Shown one piece after another: positions 34,201-45,504 of a stretch of DNA of 64,000 nt. The position numbers and the translations under genes were made by a program. Source of the stretch: Canna indica (lineage: Eukaryota > Streptophyta > Magnoliopsida > Zingiberales > Cannaceae). Positions within the stretch are counted from its first letter, which is position 1. Each line of letters begins with the position of its first letter. The notes under the pieces were generated by a model. The model did not search any database and was not told the origin of the DNA. It worked only from the letters and a program-made list of their open reading frames with translations. The DNA lies in contig CP136892.1 of the NCBI GenBank assembly GCA_034359265.1, positions 81,088,001-81,152,000 of the forward strand. Reading direction: 5' to 3'.

Positions 34201-35560
34201 GACTTTGAAAAGATTTTGGAAAAAGTTTTTAAATAACTATTTTTTTAAAAAGGTAATAATTTTAATCATTAAAATATTATACGAATTACCAACACTGTGT
34301 TCATGTATTTTAATTTTAAAACATGATTTAAGCATTACTTTTGTGAAAGTATTTAAATGACTAAAAACCAAGAAATAATAATTTTAACCGCTACAAAATA
34401 TTTAGCCACTTAAAAAATTCATGCTAAACTTATTTTAAAAAGTACACAATTTTAATTAAGAAGTTGAATAGTTTTGTAAAAAAATTTAAGTGATTAAAAT
34501 ATAGAATAATAGTTATTTTAACCACTAAAAGATTAATTAAAATACTAGTATATATGAATTACTAAAACAAAATCATATGCATAATTATAAAATCTTTTAT
34601 TTTGAATTTTGGGTTCATTTGTTTTGCATTATTTTGAGGTGCATGACAAGGAAAATAGTTATTATCCAATTGTCAAATGCTCGTGTACGAAAAATTGTTA
34701 CAGACAAGACAAAAATCATACCCGATAATACAATAAAACTATTTTATTATTACTTCAAATTAAAATAATAAGACATCAGTATAATGGTACAAGATTAAAA
34801 ATTATCAAAAAAATTTATCTCAAATCCTTAACTCCTTGTTTCAATTTGGCACCTCTTATCTTATTGCTTGCGGCGACAAATCGACGATAACATTAAATTT
34901 ATTGTCTAATATTGCGCAAAAGGAACAGAAGACCATTGTTTATATTGTCCGGTACAATCTTATATTGTACTGGCAAGTCTAATACAAATCTATTTGGACG
35001 GGTCACAAAACGAGCAAACGAATTCTTTAAGGGCTAAAATGGAGGGAAACCTAATTTTGATGATAGTATAAGTATTTTAAAAACTATATATTATCGTGGA
35101 TAAGTGAATCTCATCCATTCGTATATTTTATGACTTTGGTAATCAGCTCAAAACTTTTAATCGCAGAACAACAAATCCACTCTCAACACCCCAAAAAAAG
35201 GGTCATAATAAAATACGGTATTATTAATAATATTATTATCACGAATAAAAAAATAAAAAGAAACATGAGAGCTTGAAAAGTCCTCGCATGCACGCTAAAG
35301 CTTATTGGTCAGAAGGCTTGCAACAAAGTTGACATCATATCCGATTAGATCCAGATGTCGTCTTCTACTTTTCGATCTGAATCTCGATCCAGTCATGGCT
35401 CGACATGCGATCAATTACCTTTCTCCAAAGTGACCCATCCGTGTACCTACGCCGTTCGTTTAATTTTCTAATCCCATCTTTACGTTATCTTATTCAAGAA
35501 GATAATATTCCCTAAGTATTTGGATCAGAGATTGACATGCATGTACCCGCATGCATACCA
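31290..35560. other. 4.3-kb region without a recognisable gene
   Basis: Mostly AT-rich. 31500-31930 starts with TTAGGGGGCGTTTGGTATGC, like a Harbinger/Tourist terminus, but the matching right end was not found. 32050-32900 is less AT-rich with small ORFs (32182-32445, 32421-32660, 32527-32736) that resemble no family I know and overlap in different frames; it could be an old pseudogene. 33250-35250 is AT-rich with no signal. Confidence 0.4.
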
Positions 35561-35561
35561 A

Positions 35562-36928
35562 GGGGGCGTTTGATTACCCGCAAGTGTAAATACTGCAAAA
35601 TCTATTTGCATGCAAAAACAAATGCCCGCAAATAGATTTTGCAGCCTACCGTTTGGTTGCCCGCAAGTAGAGTTGCAACTTCTATTTACAAGCGTTTGGT
35701 TGGCCGCAAATGGAAGTTGTAATTACACCTGCAACTTGCAACGTGCAGCTTGCATCTTACGAAATTTTTCGGGTCGGGTCGGGCACGAATTTTCTCAAGT
35801 CGGGCTGAGCCGGGCCGGGACGGGACGGGCCGAGCATGCACGAATTTATTCGGGCCGGGTACAAACTTTTTCGGGCAGGGCCGGGCACGAACTTTTCGGG
35901 TCGGGTCGTGCACAAATCTTTTTGGGCCGGGCCGGGCCGGACACGAATTTTTTCGAGTCGGCCCGAGCCGGACCGGGACAGGTTGGGTAGTGCACGAATT
36001 TTTTCGGGCAAGGCTGGGCCGAACACAATTTTTTTTTCGGGCTGGGCACGAATTTTTTTTCTGGTCAGACCGGGCCGGGAAACGAATTTTTTGGGTCGGG
36101 CATGAATTTTTTCGGGCCGGGCCGAGGTACGAATTTTTTTTGGGCAGGGCCGGGCCGACAGTGAATTTTTTCGAGCCAGGCTGAGCACGAATTTTTTCGG
36201 GCCTGGCCGAGCACAAATATTTTCGGGCTAAGCCAGGCACGAAATTTTTGAGTCGGGCTAGGCACGAAATTTTTTAGGCCGGGTTGGGCACGAATTTTTT
36301 CGGACCGAGCCGGGCTGGGACGGGTCGTGCAGTGGATGAATTTTTGGGGTCGGGTCGGACACAAATTTTTTCGGGGCAGGACGGACACGAATTTTTTCGG
36401 GCCGGGTCGGGCACAAATTTTTTTGGGCCAGGCTGGACAGGAACATTTTTGGGCCGGGTCGGGCATAAATTTTTTGGGTTGAGCCTGGGACAAATTTTTT
36501 TGGGCCAGGCTAAAAACTTAGGCCCGACACGATTTGTCTGACAAATTAATAATTTTTAATTTTTGTATAATGCTGAAAATATATTAAAAAATTTATCAAA
36601 TGACATCAGATGTAAAATCTGACACTATCATCAGGTTCAGCACGCAAAAACCTACAACTTTGATATTTATCTCGTCTTCATCCGACGACTCTACGTCGCC
36701 AAAATTAATTATTTTTTAATACTTAAATTATTACATTTGCAGTCCGCAATCTTGTATTGCGGGCTTTTTGGGCTGCAATTCCACTTGCGGCCCGCAAATG
36801 ATATTTGAAATACAAGTTGCAACTAGTAGATGCTGCAAAATAATTTTGCAGCCAACTAAATAAATTTGTTATCTAAATGCTGCAACTAGAGTTGCAGCAT
36901 TTGTACTTGCGGGCAACCAAACGCTCCC
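35562..36928. mobile_element. Harbinger/Tourist-like MITE carrying a GC-rich minisatellite
   Basis: Left GGGGGCGTTTGATTACCCGC and right, on the other strand, GGGAGCGTTTGGTTGCCCGC continue as a TIR of about 40 bp (AAGTRYAAATRCTGCAA). The flanks CAA and TAA could be a mutated 3-bp TSD. The outer parts repeat CCCGCAAATAGATTTTGCAG-like words. A different repeat-rich sequence occupies the centre (35757-36540). Confidence 0.7.
35757..36528. repeat. GC-rich minisatellite, about 26-30 bp period
   Basis: Around 28 imperfect units of GGGCCGGGCCGGGCACGAAT plus TTTTTTC are arrayed over 770 bp. Because unit length and phase vary, it produces long overlapping ORFs on both strands (rich in Arg, Pro and Lys or in Gly, Arg and Phe). 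These are artefacts of the repeat, not genes. Confidence 0.9.
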
Positions 36929-37979
36929 TAAGTGAATCAGATCCGTTAAATTGATTGTTTAGTTAGAGTAGTCATTAATAATCACTCATGTGATACATGA
37001 AAATAATTATAAATGTACACAATAAATACGCTCGCAGATCAATCCAACGGCAGTAAATTTCCACATATATAATAATTAAACGAAAAAAATGTGCTCGATA
37101 ATAATAGCAGTAGAAAACAACATAAGAAAACAAAAATTCGCCTGCGACCAAGAAAAGGTGTTATGTTTTTGTCGCATTTTCACGTGAAACGTAACTGTTT
37201 GTGCTTATAAAATATATTCAGGAGAATAAATGCATCACACACAAATAACTACAATTATTTTTTTCTTTTCTGAATATAAAAATCGTTCGATGTGATGGGG
37301 AATAACACTACTAGAAAAATGGGCATCAGCAACGGCTGATGCCGTTGCTGAGCCGTTGCTGAAGAGCATCAGCAACAGCCACGCCGTTGCAATAGAGCCG
37401 TCACAGAAAGTCGCGTTGCTGATAACTTAGCAACGGATCAGCAACGGCCGCTCGGGCCGTCGCTCAAAACATTATCAGCAACGGCCGCTCGGGCCGTCGC
37501 TAAAAATATTATCAGCAACGGTTTTGCCACAGACCCGGAGCCGTTGCTGATAACATTAATAGCAACGGCCGCTGAGTCCGTAGCAACGCCATTAGTAAAA
37601 CCCCGCCGCTAAGCCGTTGCTGTAGGTCATCAGCAACGGCTTTCGATACACTTTTAGCAACAGTTTTCCCACGGACGGTCGTGGGAAAGCCGTTGCTGAT
37701 GACGTAAACCTGGGAACAGAAAAATTGAAAATTTCAAATTTCCATTGATACATTGATACATTATCTGATACATAACTCACACACCCATACCCTCATACAC
37801 ACATTCATTCACACATCACAAACACACCAAGATATACATCAAAATAATTATATTTATATTGATAATTATCCACGATAGTATAAAAACAATTCAAATGCAA
37901 AATTAAAGTATCAATATCCAAACAAAATAAGTTAAACAAGTTCAATATCTCAGTAACAAGTTCAATATCCAAACAAAAA

Positions 37980-39505
37980 ATCTCACGATCACGATGGAGG
38001 ATGGTCTGGATCATATGGTGGGCTCTGGAGTGCTTGAGTGTACACCGGCGTGGATTAGATGATGCCGAAGAGATACCTGCTTCGGGATGACCTGACATGT
38101 TGCGTAGCATAGATTGTATATCTGCCATCATCTGACTCTGGCGCTCCATCATCTCAGTTTGACGCGCGACCGTCTCCTCTAGAGTCCTTATTCTGTTACT
38201 ATGATCATAACTGGATCTAGAGGTGGACGGCCGCTCACCAGCGACCGGAGGGGTCGGTGCCCCAAGTGGCCCTAGTACAGCTCGCGCATGACCACTATCT
38301 GCGAAGCCATATACGCGGCCATGGTCCCAGTCACCTGCGGCCTCGACCCACGATGCTGCGTCAAAGTCCTCGGGGGTACCCCCGCGCTGCACCACCGTCT
38401 GGCTGTAGGTCTCCTACTCGAGTTTGATTTTTTGTTTAATATTTATCATAAAATTTAAATTATAAATATATAATGAATAATTTAAACAAATATATAATTA
38501 CCATAATGTATGCAGCGCGGTTGTCGATGTACTCCCCCGTCCCATGTGCTCGACGGTGAGTTCGCTCAAACACCGCCATCGGGGAGGGTCGCTGGACACT
38601 CCCGTCATCCGACACCGTCGTCTACATTTACAAAATAAATACATTAATTAGTACACATAGTAACAAATAAAATATATAATTAAAAGATATACTTACCATA
38701 CGGTTCGCGTGCACTGCAAATGCAACAGAGCCGCCGGTGTGACGCGCTGCTCCCCCCGACATGCGATTTATAGCCGCATTCCGAGAAACCTCCTGCCATC
38801 GATCCGTCGACCATATCCCCACGAGCTGGTCCCATATATCCGGTGTAATCTAACCGGGGGCGTATCCCTGAGTCTCCGCGATGTTAGTGGTCTCAGCTCG
38901 GGCCATCGCTTGGGACCGAGCCTGCCCCAGCTGCCCGTTGTACCTTGCCCGGGAAATAGCCTCCCAGGCAGCGTAAATGAAGGGCCTCTGGTCCTCGGCC
39001 CATGTATAACGAGCCTGCAAAATAATAATATCAGTACCAATATTAATATATCATCATGCATGTAAAAAATAATAATAATATGTGCCTCAAACTTGCGCCA
39101 TAACATGTCGACGTGCTCGCTAGGCACGTGAGACCACGTAGGTCATGCCCCGTGCATGTATCGTCGAATAGTAGAAGAAATGCTCCTCGACACTTCTTCT
39201 TGCTCGAACCTGCACAACAAAAATAAATTTTAATATTATATTATGATATAATGAATTTGTAATGATTCATAATTCATGATATATTACCGCTCCCCAATCA
39301 CGCTAATCAATCTACGTGACTCTGTGGCTGGTGGAGGCTGCCACCTGTTCGGCCCGCATGGCCGCCTGCGTCTGGATGTACTAGCCTCGGCAGTATCATC
39401 CTCATGAGGATCAGCAACAGGAGGATCAACAACATGAGTAAGTGCTGGAGTCTCACCGATCGAAGACTCTGAAGCTCTCATACGTCGATAACCACGACCA
39501 GACAT
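37980..39505 (-). pseudogene. Transposase_24-like gene (Ptta/En/Spm family), element 2
   Basis: Minus-strand exons can be followed: 39505-39288 (MSGRGYRRMRASESS start, Arg-rich RRRRPCGPNRWQ), 39209 to about 39090 (GAWPTWSHVPSEHVDMLWRK), 39014-38705 (ARYTWAEDQRPFIYAAWE; GGAARHTGGSVAFAVHA), 38620-38505 (MAVFERTHRRAHGTGEYID) and about 38400-37985 (DFDAASWVEAAGDW, then a Met/Gln-rich coiled coil). An in-frame TAG follows TQGYAPG in the third exon. The family is the second protein of plant CACTA elements. Confidence 0.8.
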
Positions 39506-39580
39506 ATCTGTCGAACAGACATATAATCAGATTATTGTATAAATAGTAGAGATATATTTAATAAAATATATACTTTACAA

Positions 39581-39916
39581 TTATTCCTCATCATCTGAAT
39601 AATAGTCTTCGAATTCTTCTTCTTCTTCCTCTTCTTCCTCTTCTTCATCTCCAGCTTCCTCAATTTCATGATCGTCATCATCAGCATATTCAACTTCTAA
39701 TTGAATTGACGTTGTGTCTGCATCCTCGAGTATTGGAATAATACGATCCACAGCAGGAAGATCATCTTCTTGATAGAAACCAGGAGGATCATTTTCTCCT
39801 ACTATCGGATCAATTTTTCCTCTACCTTTTGTGTTACAGACTACACGCCAATCTGCTCTATCTTTATTTCGAGCCGGATACTTCGCGTAATATACTTGTT
39901 CGGCTTGTGATGCCAA
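39581..39916 (-). pseudogene. C-terminal remnant of CACTA TNP2 transposase
   Basis: The translation begins with LASQAEQVYYAKYPARNKD-like sequence (alternative start) and WRVVCNTKGRGK, the end of the DUF4216-type region of TNP2 proteins. It finishes in a long acidic tail of Glu and Asp, common for this family. Everything upstream (transposase core) is deleted. Confidence 0.8.
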
Positions 39917-40127
39917 TATAAATAACTATATTCCCAAATTGTCCAATCAGGGACAATTCAAGAATTGTACATCGTATAAAAGATCATCTACTTCTTTTAC
40001 ACGAACATACAATCCCCGAATGGATCTAAGGTTTTGCTAAATCATATCCGACTCGTCGATGCGTACGTGAAACATATGAACTCGTCGGATGCATGATTAT
40101 TTTCTAAATGTTTCGAGACCGTTCGAG

Positions 40128-40275
40128 TCCATATTGGACGATTCCAGCGTACGTCTGAAGTGGACGATTCCGGCGCGCGTCCGAAGTGGACGATTCCGGC
40201 GCGCGTCCGAAGTGGACGATTCCGGCGTGAGTCCGAATTGGACGATTTCGGCGCGCGTCCGAAGTGGATAATTCC
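40128..40275. repeat. 26-bp minisatellite in CACTA element 2
   Basis: Five to six units of CGTCCGAAGTGGACGATTCC plus GGCGCG. It is the counterpart of the array at 29080-29375. It lies between the TNP2 remnant and the right subterminal repeats, that is, near the promoter end of the minus-strand genes. Confidence 0.88.
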
Positions 40276-41395
40276 GAAATTAATCTAAACCTTAAAAATT
40301 ATTCTAACAAATTAAATAACTAATCTAAATAATTAATTAACAATTAATTAACAATTAAAAAACAATAATAAAATATTATTAAACTACAAATTCTGGCGCC
40401 GGAGTCAGGTGGACTCCGGCGCCGGCGTACACTGGCCGGACACACTGTCCGGCCAATGTACAAGGTCCGGCGGCGGCCATCGGCCGAAACCCTATTTTAG
40501 GGTTTCAGTCGGATTTTCTACCGGCCGCAACGAGAAGAGACGGCAGCCGGAGGGAGGGCACATACCGGCGCGGCGTCGGCAGCAGCGGGAGGAGTCGTCG
40601 GCGTCGTCGGCGTCGGCAGCAGCGGCGGTGAGAGGCGACAACAGGAGCGGCGGCGACAACAACGGGAGGAAAAAGGGGCGGGCGCGATCTGCGACCTATA
40701 TAAACTTATCAGCAATGGCTCACTCGCTCGTTAGAAAGACGTTGCTGATAAGTTATCATCAGCAACGGCTCACTTGTCCGTTAGCAAGCCGTTGCTAATA
40801 AGTTATCATATGCAACAGCTCACTTGTCCGTTAGAAAGTCGTTGCTGATAATTAACATTATCAGCAACGGCTCGCATGTCCGTTAGAAAGCCGTTGCAGA
40901 TACAACATATTTGCAATGGCTCGAGCGGCCGTAAGAATGCCGTTGCAAATAGCAACGGCTTGAGCGGCCGTTGCTGAAGACCAAGTTTCTAGTAGTGTAA
41001 TACGTAAGACATGTTCCACGCTCTCATCAAGTAAGATGACTGCACGTTGACACATAGCGAAGTCAACTATATATCGGTGTACTGTTCGATCAAATCACAT
41101 CATTCGGGGTGCCACCTCATCCAAATATCAGCGTTATGTACATTACCTCATAAACGAATTTGATATTATTGATCGATTTTGTTCCATTGTAAATTTGTAA
41201 CTAAGACACTTTAATCAAATCGATTCAACCAACACCGAATTATATTAAGATCAATTGTGATGCTTCCATATCTAACAATACAGATGACACTGGTCTAGTT
41301 ATCCGAGACTCCTCTGAAATTTGCCTTGCAATTTCGGGTTCTAAATATACAGATCTTTCTTTTCTGTCACTTGAGGCTATTTCGATAAAGCGTGC

Positions 41396-41679
41396 TGTCA
41401 CGGGCCAATTGTTTTTGTGCGGAAGAACTCGTGCGGCACTCTTGCATTCCGTGCAAGGGATAAGTCTTAATCCCGAATCCGTCTCGAATTGGGCTTCCCG
41501 ACTTAACATCGCGGGGCATACGTTGGACCACGTGCCAACCTCGCATTTCATGTCCGCGCCCCCAAAAGACCATGTTGGCCGAATGGTTTTTGAAGACATA
41601 AAGCAAAAACAACATTACAGGACTATGGACGCAAGAAAACATAAAACCGGATGTAGGACGAGCTCCGCAATTGGCTTGG
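41396..41679 (+). repeat. Left terminal inverted repeat of the composite element
   Basis: About 90 percent or more identical by eye to the complement of 43666-43965, with single-base differences scattered along its length. Identity stops near 41679, where the right copy continues with a terminal GTGCGCAGGGCGTGACA. Confidence 0.85.
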
Positions 41680-42112
41680 GCGAAGAACGACATGTCGCAT
41701 GCCCATATGGGCCACTCGTTCGTCTCCGCCCAAGGCAACCGCTTTGTTTGCCAACGCTCTTCTACATTATACATGAGACCCCTAACCCCCAAGTGCCACC
41801 CCCAAGGTTCCTTTTGGCATGATGAGCATGACAAAATCGTGGCCATCCGACATTGGGATTTTCCATGGCCACAGCCATGACGAATTCACACAAAGTGCTC
41901 CGCTAAGCCGTAATGCACGCACTAAGTGTCGAATGGACTAGAAATGCATCCAACTCATACCGTGGGTCCCCCGGGGATTGCACAAGAGGTTTTACAAGTA
42001 CGAACTAGAAATAAAGACAAAATTATATGGACGCGAAAACATATTTACAAATATGTAGGGAACAATCCGTCATGATTCGTCGTCGCTCGAGCGCATCGAA
42101 AATTCTCTAACA

Positions 42113-42124
42113 TCCTCCCCCACT
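42113..42124 (-). other. Polypurine tract-like motif
   Basis: AGTGGGGGAGGA on the minus strand directly before TGTTAGAG, the common arrangement of PPT and 3' LTR start in plant LTR retrotransposons. Confidence 0.6.
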
Positions 42125-43029
42125 TCAAGCTTCGACGTCCTCGTCGAACTCGCCTTGGCCGCATCGTATTTCTGGCATAGGCTGCAATTGCTGAAGTGAA
42201 TTCTTCACAAGTAGTCGAAGGGAACACCGCCTGAGTAACGACATGCCGCAGTGGGGCCGCAACATGTCAAGTTTCGTCGTGTGAAGTCCGCCACCAGGAA
42301 ATGACTACTTGAAACATCTTTGAGTTTCATCATCTCCTGTTGTTGCGAGAAAGGGCTTTGAGATTCCCAAACTCGTTGCTGGGCAATGAAAGTCCCAGAC
42401 TTGTGGAGCAACCGAGTGATGTTGAACATCTTTCGCTTGAAGGGGCACCAGCGTCGTTGAGCAACGCTCGCTTGAATGGACACCGAGAAGTAGCTATTGT
42501 GTTCACCAAGTCTCGATGTTGCTGGGCTATGAGGGTCCCAGACTTTGTGGGGCACACGAGCGCCGTTGAGCAACGCCCGCGTGAAGGAACCCGAGAAATG
42601 ATTACTCAATTCACCAAGTCCCGTTTTTGCTGGGCAATGAAAAGTCCCAGACTTAAGGAGCATATGAGCAACGCTCGTCTCAGATAACATCTGGGTGCCG
42701 TTGTGCAACACCCAAGTGATGAGTAGTTCCGTGGCTGCACCACACTAGAGCCTTGCCTCCACCGCCGCTTTGAGCCGATCTCTGCTTGCTCACTCGCCCC
42801 CCGCAGGAGTCATGGTGCCCTCCTTCGAGCCCATCTCAACGAGCTTCAAGTCTTACGGATCACTGCTTGCTCACTCGCCCCCCCGCAGAGGTCATGGCGC
42901 CCTCCACCGAGCCCATCTCAACGAGCTTCAAGTCTTACGCTGCTCCTTAATCACGACTTGAGGGATTTTCTCCAACCGGGTCACAACGTCCGCGAACTCT
43001 CCGCACTAAGAGCACTGCTGCCACACCAC

Positions 43030-43600
43030 AGCTGTTCTTCACTTGTGCTTGGTTCAGACATTTCAATCTTGCGACTTAAGAGCCATCTGCTATGCGCACA
43101 AATCTTGTGTCTTAGAGGTCATCGGCCATGCGCACCAACATTGCGTCTTAAAGGACATCATGCCATGCGCACAAATCTTGCGTCTTAGAGGCCATCGGCC
43201 ATGCGCACCAACCTTGCGACTCACAAGCCATCGGCTCTGCGCGGCGACTTAGGGGACAATGCCCTGCGCACCATACTTGGCGACTCACGAGCCATCGGCT
43301 TTGCGCTGCGACTTAGGGGACAACGCCCGGCGCACCATCCTTGGCGACTCACAAGCCATCGGCTCTGCGCGGCGACTTAGGGGACAATGCCCTACGCACC
43401 ATCCTTGGCGACTCACGAGCCATCGGCTCTACGCTGCGACTTAGGGGACAACGCCCTACGCACCATCCTTGGCGACTCACGAGCCATCGGCTCTGCGCTG
43501 CGACTTAGGGGACAACGCCCTGCGCACCATACTTGGCGACTCACGAGCCATCGGCTCTGCGCTGCGACTTAGGGGGCAACTCCCTACGCACCATCTTCGC
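43030..43600. repeat. Tandem repeat array, 64-bp period
   Basis: From about 43200 six units of 64 bp (GACTCACRAGCCATCGGCTC and so on to CCATMCTTGGC) follow each other; unit starts at 43218 and 43282 fix the period. Shorter, related units (GCGTCTTAGAGGCCATCGGC) precede them from about 43030. The many small ORFs are repeat artefacts. Confidence 0.9.
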
Positions 43601-43651
43601 GTCTTATGAAATAGTCTGTTATGCGCACAATGTGCATCTTACTAGAGATCT

Positions 43652-43663
43652 GCTCTGATACCA
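43652..43663 (-). other. Primer-binding site, initiator tRNA-Met type
   Basis: TGGTATCAGAGC on the minus strand, complementary to the 3' end of plant initiator tRNA-Met, two bases downstream of the LTR-like repeat. Confidence 0.8.
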
Positions 43664-43665
43664 AC

Positions 43666-43965
43666 TGTCACGCCCTGCGCACCAAGACAATTACGGAGCT
43701 CGTCCTACACCCGGTTTTATGTTTTCTTGCGTCAATAGTCCTATAATGTTGTTTTTGCTTTATGCCTTCAAAAACCATTCGGCCAACATGGTCTTTTGGG
43801 GGCGTGGACATGGAATGCGAGGTTGGCACGTGGTCCAACGTATGCCCCGCGATGTTAAGTCGGGAAGCCCAATTCGGGACAGATTCGAGATTAAGACTTA
43901 TCCCTTGCATGGGATGCAAGGGTGCCGCACGGGTTCTTCCGCACATAAATAATTGGTCCATGACA
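43666..43965 (-). repeat. Right terminal repeat (LTR-like, TG...CA) of the composite element
   Basis: On the minus strand it runs TGTCATGGACC to GGGCGTGACA, 300 bp, followed after two bases by the tRNA-Met primer-binding-site match. That is the position of a 5' LTR, although it is inverted relative to the left copy. Confidence 0.8.
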
Positions 43966-44034
43966 GTGCTCTGCTTTTTGCTATCAATGAGGACATTTCA
44001 AATTTCGTTGTAGAAACTAATTCCAAATTGGTGG

Positions 44035-44984
44035 TGTTAGAAAATTTAGGGTAATTTTCTGCAGGATCTACAAAACTCGAAGTCGGCGAGAAAAACAAAA
44101 AACCAAATCCGATAATAATAATGCAGGAAAAGCAAAAGACACAAGAGGGTTAACGTGGTTCGGACTCGGCGGGGTGCCGATCCTACGTCCACAGGGAGAA
44201 GAGGATACTGCTTTTATTAAATCTAGAAAAAAAATTTACAATAAGAATGCAATAATCTAAATTTCCTTCAGAATACAGCAAACTGTCTTAAATTAATTGA
44301 ACCTAAAACTGGTACGAAGTAGAAGCACTGTCTCTGCAAGATCTGCCTTAAAACTGAACTCCTGCTACTGTATGTTAGAAACTGAGAATGGGCACTCCTT
44401 AGGAAAAAGGTCATAGCAGCACTCTTAATTTTTTGAATCTTTGAAACTCTCATATGGAGGAATTTTTTCTTGGTGTGAGATTTTATTTAGAACTGCATAT
44501 TAGACCCCTATTTATAATAGAGGGGGAGAGCCGATTCATGTCTACTTTAGTAGAGACAAAATCTCCAAGGAATTTGATACTCCGTCTGATTTAATCGGAT
44601 GACTGAAATGCTTCTTTTAACCAAAGAAACTTTTAAAATGCTTGGTGGCTTCACGTGATGCCTCCACATTTTTCTCCCTTTGACTAATCAAAAGCAATAT
44701 TTGTTTTCCACATCATCAATTTAAAAATTTCTAAAATTATCATCAATTTGAAAACTTTTACGTGTGCTGTTGCAACATTGACATGACTATCTTGAGAAGA
44801 TGGTGGGCTGGGCTCCCATGCCCATGATGATAAAATCATGATTTATTTTGATTGAGTCCGATTCAACATGATTCAATCAAATTGGTAAATCGATTCAAGC
44901 ATATCTTGATCAAATCAACTCCGATTCGAATTCAATCGGACTCGTTGGATTCGGTTCGGACCCGATTTGAGTCAATCTCTAACA
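44035..44984. mobile_element. Solo LTR, 950 bp, in the RNase H remnant
   Basis: Starts TGTTAGAAAATT and ends AATCTCTAACA. The flanking pentamers GGTGG (44030-44034) and TGTGG (44985-44989) differ at one base. Removing it with one TSD restores the frame K-L-V-V-D-R of the RNase H remnant. The interior contains TTAACGTGGTTCGG and TCCTACGTCCACAGGGAG, words typical of a copia-like LTR family. Confidence 0.85.
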
Positions 44985-45159
44985 TGTGGTGGATAGACTA
45001 AATAATAATTATCCTATTTCATGGTTCATTGCTCCAACGATTAAGGACATTATATTTTTAAGGAACTGTTTTATTGTAATCAATTTTTATTTTCGCGAGA
45101 GAAATATAGTTGCTCGTTGGTTAGCCAATTATGCTCGAGTCTTCCTAGATTCTTTTGTT

Positions 45160-45504
45160 TGACATTTTATGACATCCGAACCAGGAGGTCATTTTGTCTT
45201 TTGATCTTTTTTACCCTACTCTCTGTCGGGCTTTTAATTAATGCTTTTTAACGTGATACCAAAACAGTGGTGTGATATTGTGATGAAAAGCCTAATAAAT
45301 CAGCATTTCCACAGTAATAATTGAGGAAACAAAAGCTGCCATCCAATAAAAAAAAAGTAATCAAACTGTTCAGATTAGTAAAAAAAATATATAATTGAAA
45401 TAGAAAAATAAAAAAATAACAAAGAAAACAAAAAATGAGTGAAGCAATGTATGAAAAAAAGACAAATGTCCTTAATTTACACGTCTCCAGGGTCGTCCAC
45501 CCTC
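45160..45504. other. Spacer between LINE remnant and GH32 gene D
   Basis: Probable LINE 3' UTR up to about 45350, where A-rich tracts (ATAAAAAAAAAG) may be the tail. No gene seen. Confidence 0.4.

Larger units (their letters stand above)
37306..40997 (-). mobile_element. CACTA (En/Spm) element 2, internally deleted
   Basis: Perfect termini CACTACTAGAAA and TTTCTAGTAGTG and a 3-bp TSD TAA (37303-37305 and 40998-41000). Both ends carry dense AGCAACGGC / GCCGTTGCTGAT subterminal repeats, the binding-site pattern of CACTA elements. Minus-strand genes kept inside are the C-terminus of the TNP2 transposase (39581-39916) and a Transposase_24-like gene (37980-39505). The catalytic part of TNP2 is absent, so the element can move only with help. 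Confidence 0.95.
41396..43965 (-). mobile_element. Non-coding LTR-type composite element with inverted ends
   Basis: The ends are inverted: left TGTCACGGGCCAATTG, right CAATTGGTCCATGACA, with a duplicated GTGC(T) at 41392-41396 and 43966-43970. About 285 bp at the left (41396-41679) is repeated inverted at 43666-43965. On the minus strand a tRNA-Met-type primer-binding site TGGTATCAGAGC lies at 43652-43663, two bases after the 300-bp right repeat. A polypurine tract AGTGGGGGAGGA followed by TGTTAGAG lies at 42124-42105, suggesting a 3' LTR of about 717 bp (42112-41396). No coding domains are found. It may be a rearranged LARD/TRIM-like element. Confidence 0.75.
41225..45150 (+). pseudogene. 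LINE RNase H domain remnant, split by two insertions
   Basis: Three pieces join in one frame: 41225-41395, 43966-44034 and 44990-45150. They give the plant LINE RNase H domain (RVT_3, PF13456): YIKINCDAS, then GLVIRDSS, LEAISIKRALLFAINED, FVVETNSKLVVDRL, and a C-terminal REISLLARWLANYA. The catalytic Asp of VESDS is Asn, and the Asp of the usual RVADWLA is Arg. It is a 5'-truncated LINE on the plus strand; a stop follows near 45160. The insertions are a composite element (41396-43965) and a solo LTR (44035-44984). Confidence 0.85.

Noticed and set aside
35610..36541. ORFs up to 184 codons, repetitive Arg/Pro/Lys or Gly/Arg/Phe proteins
   Set aside because: They are translations of the 26-30 bp minisatellite in many frames at once.
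43010..43600. CRISPR-like appearance of regularly spaced repeats
   Set aside because: The units are contiguous tandem copies without unique spacers, and the sequence is a plant nuclear transposon.
42958..43961. ORFs with repeated protein units
   Set aside because: They follow the 64-bp tandem array and the LTR-like repeat of a non-coding element. 64 is not a multiple of 3, so no stable repeat protein results.
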